Positions 35,404 through 43,621 of a DNA stretch of 64,000 nucleotides are shown in pieces (position 1 is the stretch's first letter; every line of letters starts with the position of its first letter). A program made the translations under genes and the position numbers. Source of the DNA: Clostridium sp. K4410.MGS-306 (GTDB lineage: Bacteria > Cyanobacteriota > Vampirovibrionia > Gastranaerophilales > Gastranaerophilaceae); contig LARD01000005.1 in the NCBI GenBank assembly GCA_000980375.1, positions 1 through 64,000 on the forward strand. Direction: 5' to 3'. The notes under the pieces are model-generated. The model was not told where the DNA came from. It did no database searches and saw nothing but the letters and a program-made list of their open reading frames with translations.

Positions 35404-36089
35404 GCATTAATGTTTAAATCAGCTTGCTTTACTCCTACCTGATAGCCGGGTGCAAGATGTGCAAAAGGAATAAATCTTGATGCCATTTTTGCAAGTTGTG
35501 TTCCTGCATTTGAAATTGAGGTAACAAGACACACATTATCAAATTGTACTGCCCAGTCTTTCCAGGTAAGTTTTCTGTAATGGTCTTCTTTGAACATTTG
35601 TTTGTTCATTTCTCTTGAAATTTTGTTCCCTGCAACAACACCAGCTATCAGGCTTGTCATTCCGAATAAAAATTGAATTGGTCTTGTGATTGGAGGGAAA
35701 TTATACTTTTTATTAAGAGCTTTATTTAATTTTATGCCGCCTCCGACTGCAATGGTTGGCACAATATAATTGCCTATTAATTGGACAATGCCTTCTTTTA
35801 CTTTTGCTTTGGCATTTTTTTTATCAGTGATTAAGCCACCGGCAAGGCCTCCGGCAATTGATGAAGATGCAATTGCTATAACATCTTTTTCTTTTAGCTC
35901 AATGTTTTTTAAGATATTAACAAGACCATTAGGATGTTTAAGAGTGGATGGTATTTTTACACCATGACCTCGTGAAATCAGTGTAACTGCTGTGGTAACG
36001 CCGATTGCACTTCCTGTCATAGCGGCAATTTTTGTGGAGTGTTTAATTTTATTGTTTGGATTATTGTTTTTTATTTCGTTTATTTTCAT
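35400..36089 (-). CDS. Unknown Gly-rich membrane protein cotranscribed with the K+ channel
   Basis: 229 aa. A polar Asn-rich N-terminus is followed by at least four Gly/Ala-rich hydrophobic stretches (near 25-45, 68-88, 108-125 and 140-158), the second reading IASSSIAGGLAGGLITDKK. Style resembles the 219-aa protein at 27754 (membrane segments with a long helical linker), but I cannot show homology. It precedes KtrB with a 4-base overlap under the promoter at 36123-36151. Possibly an accessory or unrelated membrane protein. Confidence 0.65.
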   Translation of the reverse strand: MKINEIKNNNPNNKIKHSTKIAAMTGSAIGVTTAVTLISRGHGVKIPSTLKHPNGLVNILKNIELKEKDVIAIASSSIAGGLAGGLITDKKNAKAKVKEGIVQLIGNYIVPTIAVGGGIKLNKALNKKYNFPPITRPIQFLFGMTSLIAGVVAGNKISREMNKQMFKEDHYRKLTWKDWAVQFDNVCLVTSISNAGTQLAKMASRFIPFAHLAPGYQVGVKQADLNINA

Positions 36090-36122
36090 GGTTTTTTAAA
36101 TTTTTTGTTTAGCTGCAAATAC

Positions 36123-36151
36123 ATTTTAAACACCGATTTTTTTGATTTCAA
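36123..36151 (-). promoter_or_regulatory. Sigma-70-type promoter of the K+ channel operon
   Basis: On the minus strand TTGAAA (36151-36146), exactly 17 bases, then TAAAAT (36128-36123), 34 bases before the ATG at 36089. Confidence 0.75.
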
Positions 36152-36166
36152 TACAAAAAATCAAAT

Positions 36167-36188
36167 CTTAATGCCATCTTAACGCCAT
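36167..36188. promoter_or_regulatory. Tandem 11-base direct repeat: candidate KdpE-like operator
   Basis: CTTAATGCCAT followed directly by CTTAACGCCAT. An 11-base period is typical of OmpR-family regulator dimers bound head to tail. The site lies 15 bases from the -35 of the leftward promoter and 14 bases from the -35 of the rightward promoter, so one operator could serve both. Confidence 0.6.
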
Positions 36189-36202
36189 GGCAAAAAGCTT
36201 AA

Positions 36203-36231
36203 TTCAAAATTGATACAAGCAGTGATATAAT
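36203..36231 (+). promoter_or_regulatory. Promoter of the KdpD/KdpE-like operon
   Basis: TTCAAA (weak -35), 17 bases, then TATAAT at 36226-36231. A perfect -10 with a poor -35 is the pattern of an activator-dependent promoter, which fits the direct repeats just upstream. Confidence 0.6.
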
Positions 36232-36254
36232 CAAGTAGGGAAAGGGAAACAACC

Positions 36255-38093
36255 GTGCCAGAGGAAAAAATAAAAGAACATATTCTTGTTTGTTTATCAA
36301 GCTCACCATCTAACCCAAAGGTTATAAAAACAGCGGCAAAAATGGCCAATGTTTTTGATGCCGATTTTACTGCTTTATATATCGAAATGACAGGTACCAA
36401 AAAACTTTCCAGCGAAAACAAAAAAAGGCTTGAATCGAATACCGCTCTTGCACGGGCACAAGGTGCAAAGGTTGTGACATTAAATGGCGATGATATTGCT
36501 TATCAGGTAGCACAATATGCCAAAACTGGTAAGGTTACGAAAATTGTTATTGGACGTTCCGGATACAGAGCCAATAGTTTTTTTGCTCCGCCTAATTTTG
36601 TGGACAAATTAATCCAGCAGACTCCTGAGATAGAAATTTATGTCATTCCTGATAAAGTTCAGGCTGTATATCTGGGCCAGAAACACAACAAAAAAATATT
36701 TAAACTGCCCGAGTTTTCTCTGATTGATACTTTTAAAACCATTGTTGTTTTTTTGCTTACCACCTCAGTTTGTCTTTATTTTCAAAAACTCAATATCAAT
36801 GAATCAAATATGATAATGATATACCTTTTGGGAGTATTGATAACAGCCTATATTACAGAGAGCAAGCTATACAGCATTATTTCTTCTGTTTTAGCAGTGT
36901 TAAGCTTCAATTACTTTTTTACAAGACCGTATATGACTGTTGTGTCTATGGATTCAGGGTATACCTTTACGTTTTTTATAATGTTTTTTGTTGCTTTGTT
37001 TGTAAGCAGTATTACGAAAAAAATTAAAGAGCAGGCCAAACAGTCATATTTAAAAGCATACAGTACACAAATAATGCTAGATATGAGCCAGAAGCTTCAA
37101 CAAGCAAAAAATGTTGAAGAAATAGATGAAATCACAATCGAACAGATAAAAAAACTGCTGGATTGTGATGTATTACTCTTTGAGCCGAATAAAGAACCGG
37201 TCAGCACTGTTTATGAATGTTTTCCTATAAGAAATACAGATACAGTGTTTCTTAATGCTGCTATACCGGCAAAAAGATACAAATCTGCTACCGAGTTTGA
37301 AAAGAATCTTTTTCGTGCAATGCTTAGAGAATCTGCTCTGGCTTATGAAAAAGAAACAATAACGCAAACAAAAAACGAGTTATTATTAAAACACAAGCAA
37401 GAGGAATTGCGCTCTACACTCTTGAGAGCAATATCTCATGATTTACGCACTCCCCTAACAGGAATATCAGGCAATGCTGATATTTTGCTGAATAATGCTG
37501 ATGTTATAAGCGGGGAGAAAAAGCATCAAATTTATTCTGATATCTATGATGATTCCATCTGGCTATTGAATCTTGTAGAAAACTTACTTTCTGTAACCAG
37601 ATTTGATAAAAATGAGATTAATATCAAAAAAGAATCCGAATTTATATCAGATGTAATACAAGAGGCTGTTTCACATATTGGGAGAAGGAAAGATAATTAT
37701 AATATTAAAATTGAAATTACTGACGAGTCATTGTCTGCAAAAGTAGATGCCAGACTTATATCACAGGTTGTTTTTAATCTTGTTGATAATGCCATGAAGT
37801 ATTCTCCTGTTAACACAACCATTACAATAGGTGCTTATGCAGAAGGTAAAGACATAAAAGTTTTTGTATCTGATCAAGGAAACGGAATAAGCGATGAAGA
37901 TAAAAAAAGCATCTTTGATATGTTTTACACCGTTAATAATGCTGTTTCTTCCGATTCCAGGCGGGGGCTTGGTCTGGGGCTTGCTCTGTGCAAGGCTGTT
38001 GTGGAAGCACACGGAGGAACAATTTGTGTAACAGATAATAAACCTGAAGGTACTATTTTTGAATTTAGCTTAGAGGGCGATTTTTATGAATAA
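36255..38093 (+). CDS. KdpD-like sensor histidine kinase lacking the KdpD domain
   Basis: 612 aa from a GTG at 36255, with AAAGGGA seven bases before. Order: a universal-stress-like domain (about 10-135, ILVCLSSSPSN and IVIGRSGYRANSF), four close membrane helices (DUF4118, about 160-260), a GAF-like region, HisKA with His in AISHDLRTPLTG near 394, and HATPase_c with NLVDNAMKYSP near 508 and GLGLGLALCKA near 571. True KdpD (~900 aa) has an extra N-terminal Walker domain; it is absent. Family role: sensing low K+ or turgor. Overlaps its response regulator by 8 bases. Confidence 0.92.
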   Translation: MPEEKIKEHILVCLSSSPSNPKVIKTAAKMANVFDADFTALYIEMTGTKKLSSENKKRLESNTALARAQGAKVVTLNGDDIAYQVAQYAKTGKVTKIVIGRSGYRANSFFAPPNFVDKLIQQTPEIEIYVIPDKVQAVYLGQKHNKKIFKLPEFSLIDTFKTIVVFLLTTSVCLYFQKLNINESNMIMIYLLGVLITAYITESKLYSIISSVLAVLSFNYFFTRPYMTVVSMDSGYTFTFFIMFFVALFVSSITKKIKEQAKQSYLKAYSTQIMLDMSQKLQQAKNVEEIDEITIEQIKKLLDCDVLLFEPNKEPVSTVYECFPIRNTDTVFLNAAIPAKRYKSATEFEKNLFRAMLRESALAYEKETITQTKNELLLKHKQEELRSTLLRAISHDLRTPLTGISGNADILLNNADVISGEKKHQIYSDIYDDSIWLLNLVENLLSVTRFDKNEINIKKESEFISDVIQEAVSHIGRRKDNYNIKIEITDESLSAKVDARLISQVVFNLVDNAMKYSPVNTTITIGAYAEGKDIKVFVSDQGNGISDEDKKSIFDMFYTVNNAVSSDSRRGLGLGLALCKAVVEAHGGTICVTDNKPEGTIFEFSLEGDFYE

Positions 38094-38769
38094 AGGCAAT
38101 ATACTGGTTATAGAAGATGATAAAGCTATACAAAACCTGATAGCAACAACGCTTGAGATAAGTAATTATTCCTTTCAAACAGCATCCAATTATGCAGATG
38201 GAATATTAAAATTTACTTCGTATAATCCCGATGTTGTTATCCTTGACTTAGGGCTTCCTGATAAAGACGGTATTGAGATAATAAAAAAAGTCCGTACTTT
38301 TTCAACAGTTCCCATCATCGTTGTTAGTGCTCGTACAGACAATGATGATAAAATAAATGCCCTTGATGAAGGGGCTGATGATTATCTTACAAAACCGTTC
38401 AACACACAGGAGCTTTTGGCTAGAATCCGTGTTGCAATCAGACACAAGACCTCTGCACCGGGTAATACCTCCGCAGACATTTTTACAAACGGCAGTTTAA
38501 AAATAGATTATGCCAAAGGCTGTGTTTATGTGGATGAACAGGAAATCCATCTTACAGCAATAGAGTATAAACTGCTATGTCTGCTTGCTAAAAATATAGG
38601 CAAAGTACTGACTCATAATCATATAAAAAAAGAGATATGGCTGGATGAAAACGGTTGTGATTCACAGCTTTCTCTAAGAGTTTTTGTGACAAATTTAAGG
38701 AAAAAATTAAAATCTCCTGATTACATAAAAACGCATATTGGAATAGGCTATAGAATGGTTAATGTGTAA
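38086..38769 (+). CDS. KdpE-like OmpR-family response regulator
   Basis: 227 aa. Receiver domain with the acidic pair in VIEDDKA, phosphoacceptor Asp in VVILDLGLPDKDG near residue 53 and Lys in YLTKPFN near 104, then a winged-helix DNA-binding domain (about 130-225, LTAIEYKLLCLLAKN and RVFVTNLRKKL). Best match in style to KdpE. It likely binds the direct repeats at 36167-36188. The convergent gene begins 4 bases beyond its stop. Confidence 0.93.
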   Translation: MNKGNILVIEDDKAIQNLIATTLEISNYSFQTASNYADGILKFTSYNPDVVILDLGLPDKDGIEIIKKVRTFSTVPIIVVSARTDNDDKINALDEGADDYLTKPFNTQELLARIRVAIRHKTSAPGNTSADIFTNGSLKIDYAKGCVYVDEQEIHLTAIEYKLLCLLAKNIGKVLTHNHIKKEIWLDENGCDSQLSLRVFVTNLRKKLKSPDYIKTHIGIGYRMVNV

Positions 38770-38773
38770 AAGT

Positions 38774-39817
38774 TTAGGGAAGCTTATTTAGAATATTCAT
38801 CATCTGGCCGAGTTCATAATTGTGCGAGGTTTTTTCTTTTACAATTGTATCTGAATAATCAAGCAGCTCGAGCAGGGCTGCTATTCTGTCTTGGAAAATT
38901 GTTTGCGCTTGTGGAGAATATGCTTTTTCCTCAACAAGTCCATAGTTTATATCCAGTGCTTCGTTCAAAGGATTCATCTTTTGCTTTAAAAGGTTAACCA
39001 TCTTTTTTCTTCCTTTTAACGCTTCTGTTAGATTTGTTATCCGTTCTGTAATACTTTCAATATATTCTTCATCAAGATTGTATAGTTTTAGTAGATTTTT
39101 TTCACCGATTATTTCTTTTAATTCAAGTATATTTTTCATATTGCCGTAGAAAAAGTTATCAATTTCACTGCTGCTTTTTTGTGAAAATGCTGTCTTGGGC
39201 TGTTTGTCTGCATTATAAGCCTGAAATTTTAGCTTTTGGAACCTCTGAAAAGCTTCTTGATCAAAGTTTCTATTTACTTTAAAGGTTTTGATTATATCTG
39301 CAATGTGCTGTTGTGGTATTTCTTTTTCTTTTAATACACGTGCTATGTTATACAGACAGTTTGACACTTTGCCTGTTCCTGTTTTACAAGCGACAAAAAT
39401 CTGGCTTATGTAATCTTCATGAAAGCCTTCTTTGAAAAGTCTTGCCATGTTATAAAAATGTTGTTTATTACCGTTGGCTGCTTTTAACACTTTTGTGATG
39501 TTTTCTTCTTTTACGCCAAGACGCCTCATTCTTTCTCTTCCGTTAAAAGGCAGAATATGCGTTTTTCGGGCAGCTTTTTTTGTCTGTTTTTTTACTTGAT
39601 TAGTAATTTCTGCAGCAGGTTGTTTGATTTTTTCCGGAAAAATTTTTAAAATAATTTGCTTGAAAAAATTAATTTTTCCACTAAATGTCACTACTTTTTT
39701 ATTTGTTTTCACAAAAGAATCATTTATTATGCTGCTGTTTGAATTGTAATGATTAGTGTTTTTTAAGGGGGTAATGTTTTTATAAGAACTTACTGAAATA
39801 TTGTTGTTAACAATCAT
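38774..39817 (-). CDS. Unknown helical-repeat protein with F-S-G motif
   Basis: 347 aa. An Asn/Ser-rich leader ends KKVVTFSGKI (motif at residues 45-47), then a basic stretch (about 55-90). Residues ~95-185 hold about two and a half ~34-residue helical repeats; adjacent copies share YNMARLFKEG and YNIARVLKEK. The rest is helical with a coiled-coil-like end. No signal peptide or membrane helix. Repeats of this size are usually binding surfaces. Function not known. Confidence 0.67.
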   Translation of the reverse strand: MIVNNNISVSSYKNITPLKNTNHYNSNSSIINDSFVKTNKKVVTFSGKINFFKQIILKIFPEKIKQPAAEITNQVKKQTKKAARKTHILPFNGRERMRRLGVKEENITKVLKAANGNKQHFYNMARLFKEGFHEDYISQIFVACKTGTGKVSNCLYNIARVLKEKEIPQQHIADIIKTFKVNRNFDQEAFQRFQKLKFQAYNADKQPKTAFSQKSSSEIDNFFYGNMKNILELKEIIGEKNLLKLYNLDEEYIESITERITNLTEALKGRKKMVNLLKQKMNPLNEALDINYGLVEEKAYSPQAQTIFQDRIAALLELLDYSDTIVKEKTSHNYELGQMMNILNKLP

Positions 39818-39826
39818 AATAATTAT

Positions 39827-39854
39827 AAACCTGTATGATGTCTCATACAGGTTT
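39827..39854 (-). terminator. Hairpin after the lipid A operon
   Basis: AAACCTGTATGA and TCATACAGGTTT pair perfectly around a four-base loop, 33 bases past the lpxA stop. The following T run is weak (TTATAATTATT), so termination is likely but not certain. It also lies in the leader of the next minus gene. Confidence 0.65.
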
Positions 39855-39886
39855 AAGTACTGTGAAAATATTTTTTTGCTATCAAA

Positions 39887-40675
39887 CTAGCACAAAGTAT
39901 TTTCTGCTTTTCTTAATGTGATACCACGTTTTGAGTCACGTATAAATTGAACAAACTTTTTGACGTATTCGTCTTGTTCAACATTTTGTTCTATCACATC
40001 ACAGGCTTTTGTAATAGTATATTCACCTGACTTAAGAATTTTTAATGCTTCTTTGAGGTGAGCTCTTACATCAGCATCAATGCCTCTTCTTTTAAGGCCG
40101 ATTGAGTTTATTCCGTGAGGAATCGGCGGTCTGCCTTCACCTTTTACATAAGGCAAACAGTCCATTCTCGCTGCGGAAAATCCGCTTATGATACACATTT
40201 CACCGATTCTTACATTCTGGTGGAATACGCTCATGCCTCCTAAGAATGCGCCTTTGCCAACATGGCAATGCCCGCCGAGTGTTGCAAGGTTTGCCATAAT
40301 AACTTCGTCTTCGAGCACACAGTTATGTGCTACATGGGTTGATGTCATAAGCATACATCTGTCCCCAACAATGGTTGCATCGCCTTCTGTAGCAGCTCTG
40401 TTTACTGTTGCATATTCTTTAATAATACAGTTTTTACCAATAATGGATTTTGTAGGTTCATTTTTGTATCCCAAATCCTGTGGAGCTGTACCAATACTAG
40501 CAAATGGTGATATCAATGTTCCGTCACCAATTTCGCAGTATTCCAAATATGCGTTAGGCATAATAGTTACGTTGTCACCTATTTTTACACCGTTTCCGAT
40601 TATTGCATTGGCTCCTATTGTAACGTTTTTACCTATTTGTGCATCATCAGCAATTATTGCTCTGTTATCTATCAT
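39887..40675 (-). CDS. lpxA: UDP-N-acetylglucosamine acyltransferase
   Basis: 262 aa, first enzyme of lipid A synthesis. Left-handed beta-helix of hexapeptide repeats from residue 4 to about 190 (IGKNVTIGANAIIGNG), the catalytic His in STHVAHNCVL near 117, and a C-terminal helical domain. AGGAG precedes the ATG. Last gene of the lpxD-lpxC-fabZ-lpxA operon. It transfers an R-3-hydroxyacyl chain from ACP to UDP-GlcNAc. Confidence 0.96.
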   Translation of the reverse strand: MIDNRAIIADDAQIGKNVTIGANAIIGNGVKIGDNVTIMPNAYLEYCEIGDGTLISPFASIGTAPQDLGYKNEPTKSIIGKNCIIKEYATVNRAATEGDATIVGDRCMLMTSTHVAHNCVLEDEVIMANLATLGGHCHVGKGAFLGGMSVFHQNVRIGEMCIISGFSAARMDCLPYVKGEGRPPIPHGINSIGLKRRGIDADVRAHLKEALKILKSGEYTITKACDVIEQNVEQDEYVKKFVQFIRDSKRGITLRKAENTLC

Positions 40676-40684
40676 TTTTAACTC

Positions 40685-41140
40685 CTAAACTACAGAAAAT
40701 ATCATATCTGCCGACATTGCAAGCTGTCCGTCGACCATTGCTTTGCCTTGAGCTTTGATAATAGGTCCTTTAACTTTTGTAAGTTCTACTTCCATATCAA
40801 GTCTGTCACCAGGGCGTACAATTCTTTTAAATCTGCAATTGTCTATGCCTGCATAAACAACAAGTTTGCCTTTGTATTCAGGAACAGTCATCAAAATTCC
40901 TGCACCAAGCTGTGCAAGAGCTTCTGCTTGCAACACACCCGGCATAATCGGATTGTTAGGGAAGTGCCCCTGAAAGAATGGTTCGTTAAATGTAAGGTTT
41001 TTATATCCTTTAGAATATTTTCCGGGAACGCATTCTGTTATTCTGTCTACAAGTAAGAAAGGATAACGGTGCGGAATCATTTCCATAATTTGCATAACAT
41101 CAAACTGCAAAGTTTGCTCTGTAGTATTTTGTTCAGTCAT
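40685..41140 (-). CDS. fabZ: 3-hydroxyacyl-ACP dehydratase
   Basis: 151 aa hot-dog-fold enzyme. Catalytic His in MIPHRYPFLLVDR near residue 22 and Glu in MPGVLQAEALAQ near 76. Removes water from 3-hydroxyacyl-ACP; in this operon it competes with LpxA for the same acyl-ACP, which is why the genes are linked in many Gram-negatives. Nine bases before lpxA. Confidence 0.96.
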   Translation of the reverse strand: MTEQNTTEQTLQFDVMQIMEMIPHRYPFLLVDRITECVPGKYSKGYKNLTFNEPFFQGHFPNNPIMPGVLQAEALAQLGAGILMTVPEYKGKLVVYAGIDNCRFKRIVRPGDRLDMEVELTKVKGPIIKAQGKAMVDGQLAMSADMIFSVV

Positions 41141-41165
41141 TTATAGCTCCTCTTCAATTCTATAA

Positions 41166-41981
41166 CTAATTTTCTTTTTGTATTTTATCTTTTAATATTT
41201 TTGCTACCTTTACATGCACAGCATGTCCGGCTTCTTTAACGATTACTTCAGCTTTTAAGTCCATAGGATTAAAGCCCGTTAAATAGAAATCGCCGATAAG
41301 GTCAAGTATTTTGTGCTTTGCAGGTTCAAAATCACTTTTGAGCTCTGTTGTATAGCCGTCTTCAGTAAGACCTACAGTGTTTTCGATGCTTACTCCTCTT
41401 GCATAACCTGCTGCTTGAAGCATTTCAAGCTCTTTTAAATAACCAAAGGTTCTTGCTTCAATTATTTCGTTCAATTTGTCTTTGTCTAAAGATACCCATC
41501 TGTGATTCAATTCCGGATGGTTAAAGTTTACTGAATACGTAACTTTAAACTCATCGGACGGCATTACAACAATATGTGTTTTTCCATTGAAGTATGAAAC
41601 AGGCTCTGTAAGTATGTAACTTTCTTGAGCCTTGTTGCCGGCTTCTTTAAAAATTTCTACCCACTCTGCAGAACCGCCGCCAAGGATAGGCATTTCAAAA
41701 TGTGAAAGATATACGTCAATAGCTTCTATATGACAAATTGCACACGCTGCCATAAAATGCTCAATAAGCATTACTTTTATATCCTGGTTTCCGATTACTG
41801 TGCAATGCTCTGTTGATACTACGTTATCAACATGAGCTTCAACTGTTTTGTCTCCAAGATGAAAACGAATCCCTTTTTTGTCAGAAGGCACAAGCCTTGC
41901 TGTAGAATCCATGCCTGTCATCAAGCCTTTTGATGTGACTGTAGCTTCTTTTGCAATAGTGTTGAGTGCTGTCATATTCAT
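41166..41981 (-). CDS. lpxC: UDP-3-O-acyl-N-acetylglucosamine deacetylase
   Basis: 271 aa zinc deacetylase, the committed step of lipid A synthesis. Zinc ligands: His in MLIEHFMAAC near 74, and His and Asp in KHKILDLIGDF near 228-233. ARTFG near 176 is conserved. The C-terminal AGHAVHVKV holds the GHxxH-type loop. The ATG shares one base with the lpxD stop (TAATG). The separate-LpxC form, not the LpxC-FabZ fusion. Confidence 0.95.
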   Translation of the reverse strand: MNMTALNTIAKEATVTSKGLMTGMDSTARLVPSDKKGIRFHLGDKTVEAHVDNVVSTEHCTVIGNQDIKVMLIEHFMAACAICHIEAIDVYLSHFEMPILGGGSAEWVEIFKEAGNKAQESYILTEPVSYFNGKTHIVVMPSDEFKVTYSVNFNHPELNHRWVSLDKDKLNEIIEARTFGYLKELEMLQAAGYARGVSIENTVGLTEDGYTTELKSDFEPAKHKILDLIGDFYLTGFNPMDLKAEVIVKEAGHAVHVKVAKILKDKIQKEN

Positions 41982-43069
41982 TACTGCTCTCCCTGTTCAA
42001 ATGATTCAAGAAGATGTTCATATTTTTTGAATTTAGCAACAGCTTCTTCTGCTGATTTCAACATCTTTAACTGTTTGATAAAGTCTTTTCTCGGAACAGC
42101 AGGAGCACCGATGATAATGGATTTATCAGGGAATGATTTAGTTACACCAGCTTTAGCCATGATGATTGAATCAGAGCCTATTTCAAGGTGGTCTGCCAAA
42201 CCTGCCTGACCTGCAATAACCACTCTGTCTCCAATTTTACAGCTTCCAGCAAGACCAACTTGAGAAACCAGCATACAAGCTTCTCCAACTTTACAGTTGT
42301 GTCCTACCTGTACAAGGTTGTCAATTTTTGTTTGTGCACCAATAACTGTGTTTTCAATGGTTCCTCTGTCAATACAAGTATTTGCGCCTATTTCAACGTC
42401 ATCTTTTATTACAACACCGCCAATAGAAGGGATTTTGTAAACTTTTTGCTTTGTATTAGCCTCTTTAACAGCGCCTTCTTTTCTTGCCTGCTCAATAACA
42501 TCAGGGTTTTCTGTAACAAAGCTGAATCCGTCTGCACCTATGCTTACACCGTGTTGTAAGATTACTCTGTTTCCAATTTGTGAACAATCACCGATATTTA
42601 CGCCGGGATGGAAAAGACAGTTTTCACCGATAGTACAATTTTTGCCAATATATATGTTTGCAAGAAGCTTTGTATTGTTACCTACAACAACATTTCTTGA
42701 AATAACAACATTCGGGCCTATTGATACATTTTCGCCGATTTTTGCTTCCGGATGAATTACCGCACTCGGGTGGATTCCTATAGGGGCATCAGGAGCATCA
42801 TAGAACAGGTGGAGAAGTTTCATCATTGCTAATCTTGGTCTTTCAACCTCAATAGTTGAAATATGTTCAAAATTTACACCCAGAGGAACAAGAGCTGCTT
42901 TTGCTTTTGTTTTTGCAAGGTTTTCTATTTCTTCTTCAGACAAAGCCAGTGCAAGTGAATTTTCATCAGCAAGAAGAGGCGGTCTCAATTTGTCAATTGA
43001 CGCATCTGCTACTTTAGAAAGGATGCCGCCTACTATTTCTGAAATTTCCTCTATTCTGTAATTTTTCAT
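41981..43069 (-). CDS. lpxD: UDP-3-O-(3-hydroxyacyl)glucosamine N-acyltransferase
   Basis: 362 aa. N-terminal uridine-binding domain (about 1-95), then a hexapeptide beta-helix ([16 protein letters not shown]) with the catalytic His in [11 protein letters not shown] near 252, and a short C-terminal helix. Adds the second acyl chain in lipid A synthesis. First gene of the lpx operon, under a near-consensus promoter at 43119-43147. lpxB and later genes are not in the window. Confidence 0.95.
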   Translation of the reverse strand: MKNYRIEEISEIVGGILSKVADASIDKLRPPLLADENSLALALSEEEIENLAKTKAKAALVPLGVNFEHISTIEVERPRLAMMKLLHLFYDAPDAPIGIHPSAVIHPEAKIGENVSIGPNVVISRNVVVGNNTKLLANIYIGKNCTIGENCLFHPGVNIGDCSQIGNRVILQHGVSIGADGFSFVTENPDVIEQARKEGAVKEANTKQKVYKIPSIGGVVIKDDVEIGANTCIDRGTIENTVIGAQTKIDNLVQVGHNCKVGEACMLVSQVGLAGSCKIGDRVVIAGQAGLADHLEIGSDSIIMAKAGVTKSFPDKSIIIGAPAVPRKDFIKQLKMLKSAEEAVAKFKKYEHLLESFEQGEQ

Positions 43070-43118
43070 ATCTGGTAATTCTCACTCCTTAAAAATCTGT
43101 ATTGTCTTGTATTTTGTT

Positions 43119-43147
43119 ATTTTAATACTATCACAGCCAAATTACAA
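43119..43147 (-). promoter_or_regulatory. Sigma-70-type promoter of the lipid A operon
   Basis: On the minus strand TTGTAA (43147-43142), 17 bases, TAAAAT (43124-43119), 50 bases before the lpxD ATG. Confidence 0.65.
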
Positions 43148-43201
43148 AATATTTAATATTATTTTAATATGCGTAATAATGTAAAATTTTTGTAACAATT
43201 T

Positions 43202-43252
43202 AAGAGTATATACGCAATTTTTAAAAAGTATATATCTTTATATATACATAGG
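43202..43252 (+). promoter_or_regulatory. Upstream block shared with the gene at 59469
   Basis: AAGAGTATATAC, GCAATTTTTAAA, 11 bases, TTTATATATA, then CATAGG. The same three blocks occur upstream of the coiled-coil gene at 59469 on the other strand, with the same 11-base gap between the second and third blocks. GTATATAC (43206-43213) is itself a perfect palindrome. Likely promoter plus operator. Confidence 0.6.
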
Positions 43253-43272
43253 ATACAAAAAGGAGAACCAAA

Positions 43273-43548
43273 ATGGCAATCAATCCAGCAGGCGATGCTC
43301 AAAATAACAGAGGCGGTAACGGTCAATTTAGACCCCTCTTAAGAAAAGCTCAAAGCCAGAACAAACTGCAAGCCAGCCTGGCCATCCTTGATAAAAAAGA
43401 TATCAGAATGAGATTCAAAAATTCAAGAGACCCTCTTTATATAGCTTTTGATTATATTGACAAAAGACCTGTACAGGAGTTGGCAGTTGAATTTGTAAAA
43501 GATTCTTTATTCGACATTGTAAATTTCATTTCAGGTGGTAACAGATAA
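43273..43548 (+). CDS. Small basic protein of unknown function
   Basis: 91 aa with an ideal AAAGGAG site, so certainly expressed. Gly/Asn/Gln-rich N-terminus, basic middle (RPLLRKAQSQNK), then an acidic helical C-terminus ending ISGGNR. No signal peptide or membrane segment; no family recognised. Its promoter region is shared with the unlinked coiled-coil gene at 59469. Location beside the lpx operon may be coincidental. Confidence 0.68.
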   Translation: MAINPAGDAQNNRGGNGQFRPLLRKAQSQNKLQASLAILDKKDIRMRFKNSRDPLYIAFDYIDKRPVQELAVEFVKDSLFDIVNFISGGNR

Positions 43549-43621
43549 TAGGTAAAAAGATATAATCGATTAACTAATGTTAAAGATTAGTCATAAACAG
43601 CATTTATTGTAAAATATTAAT

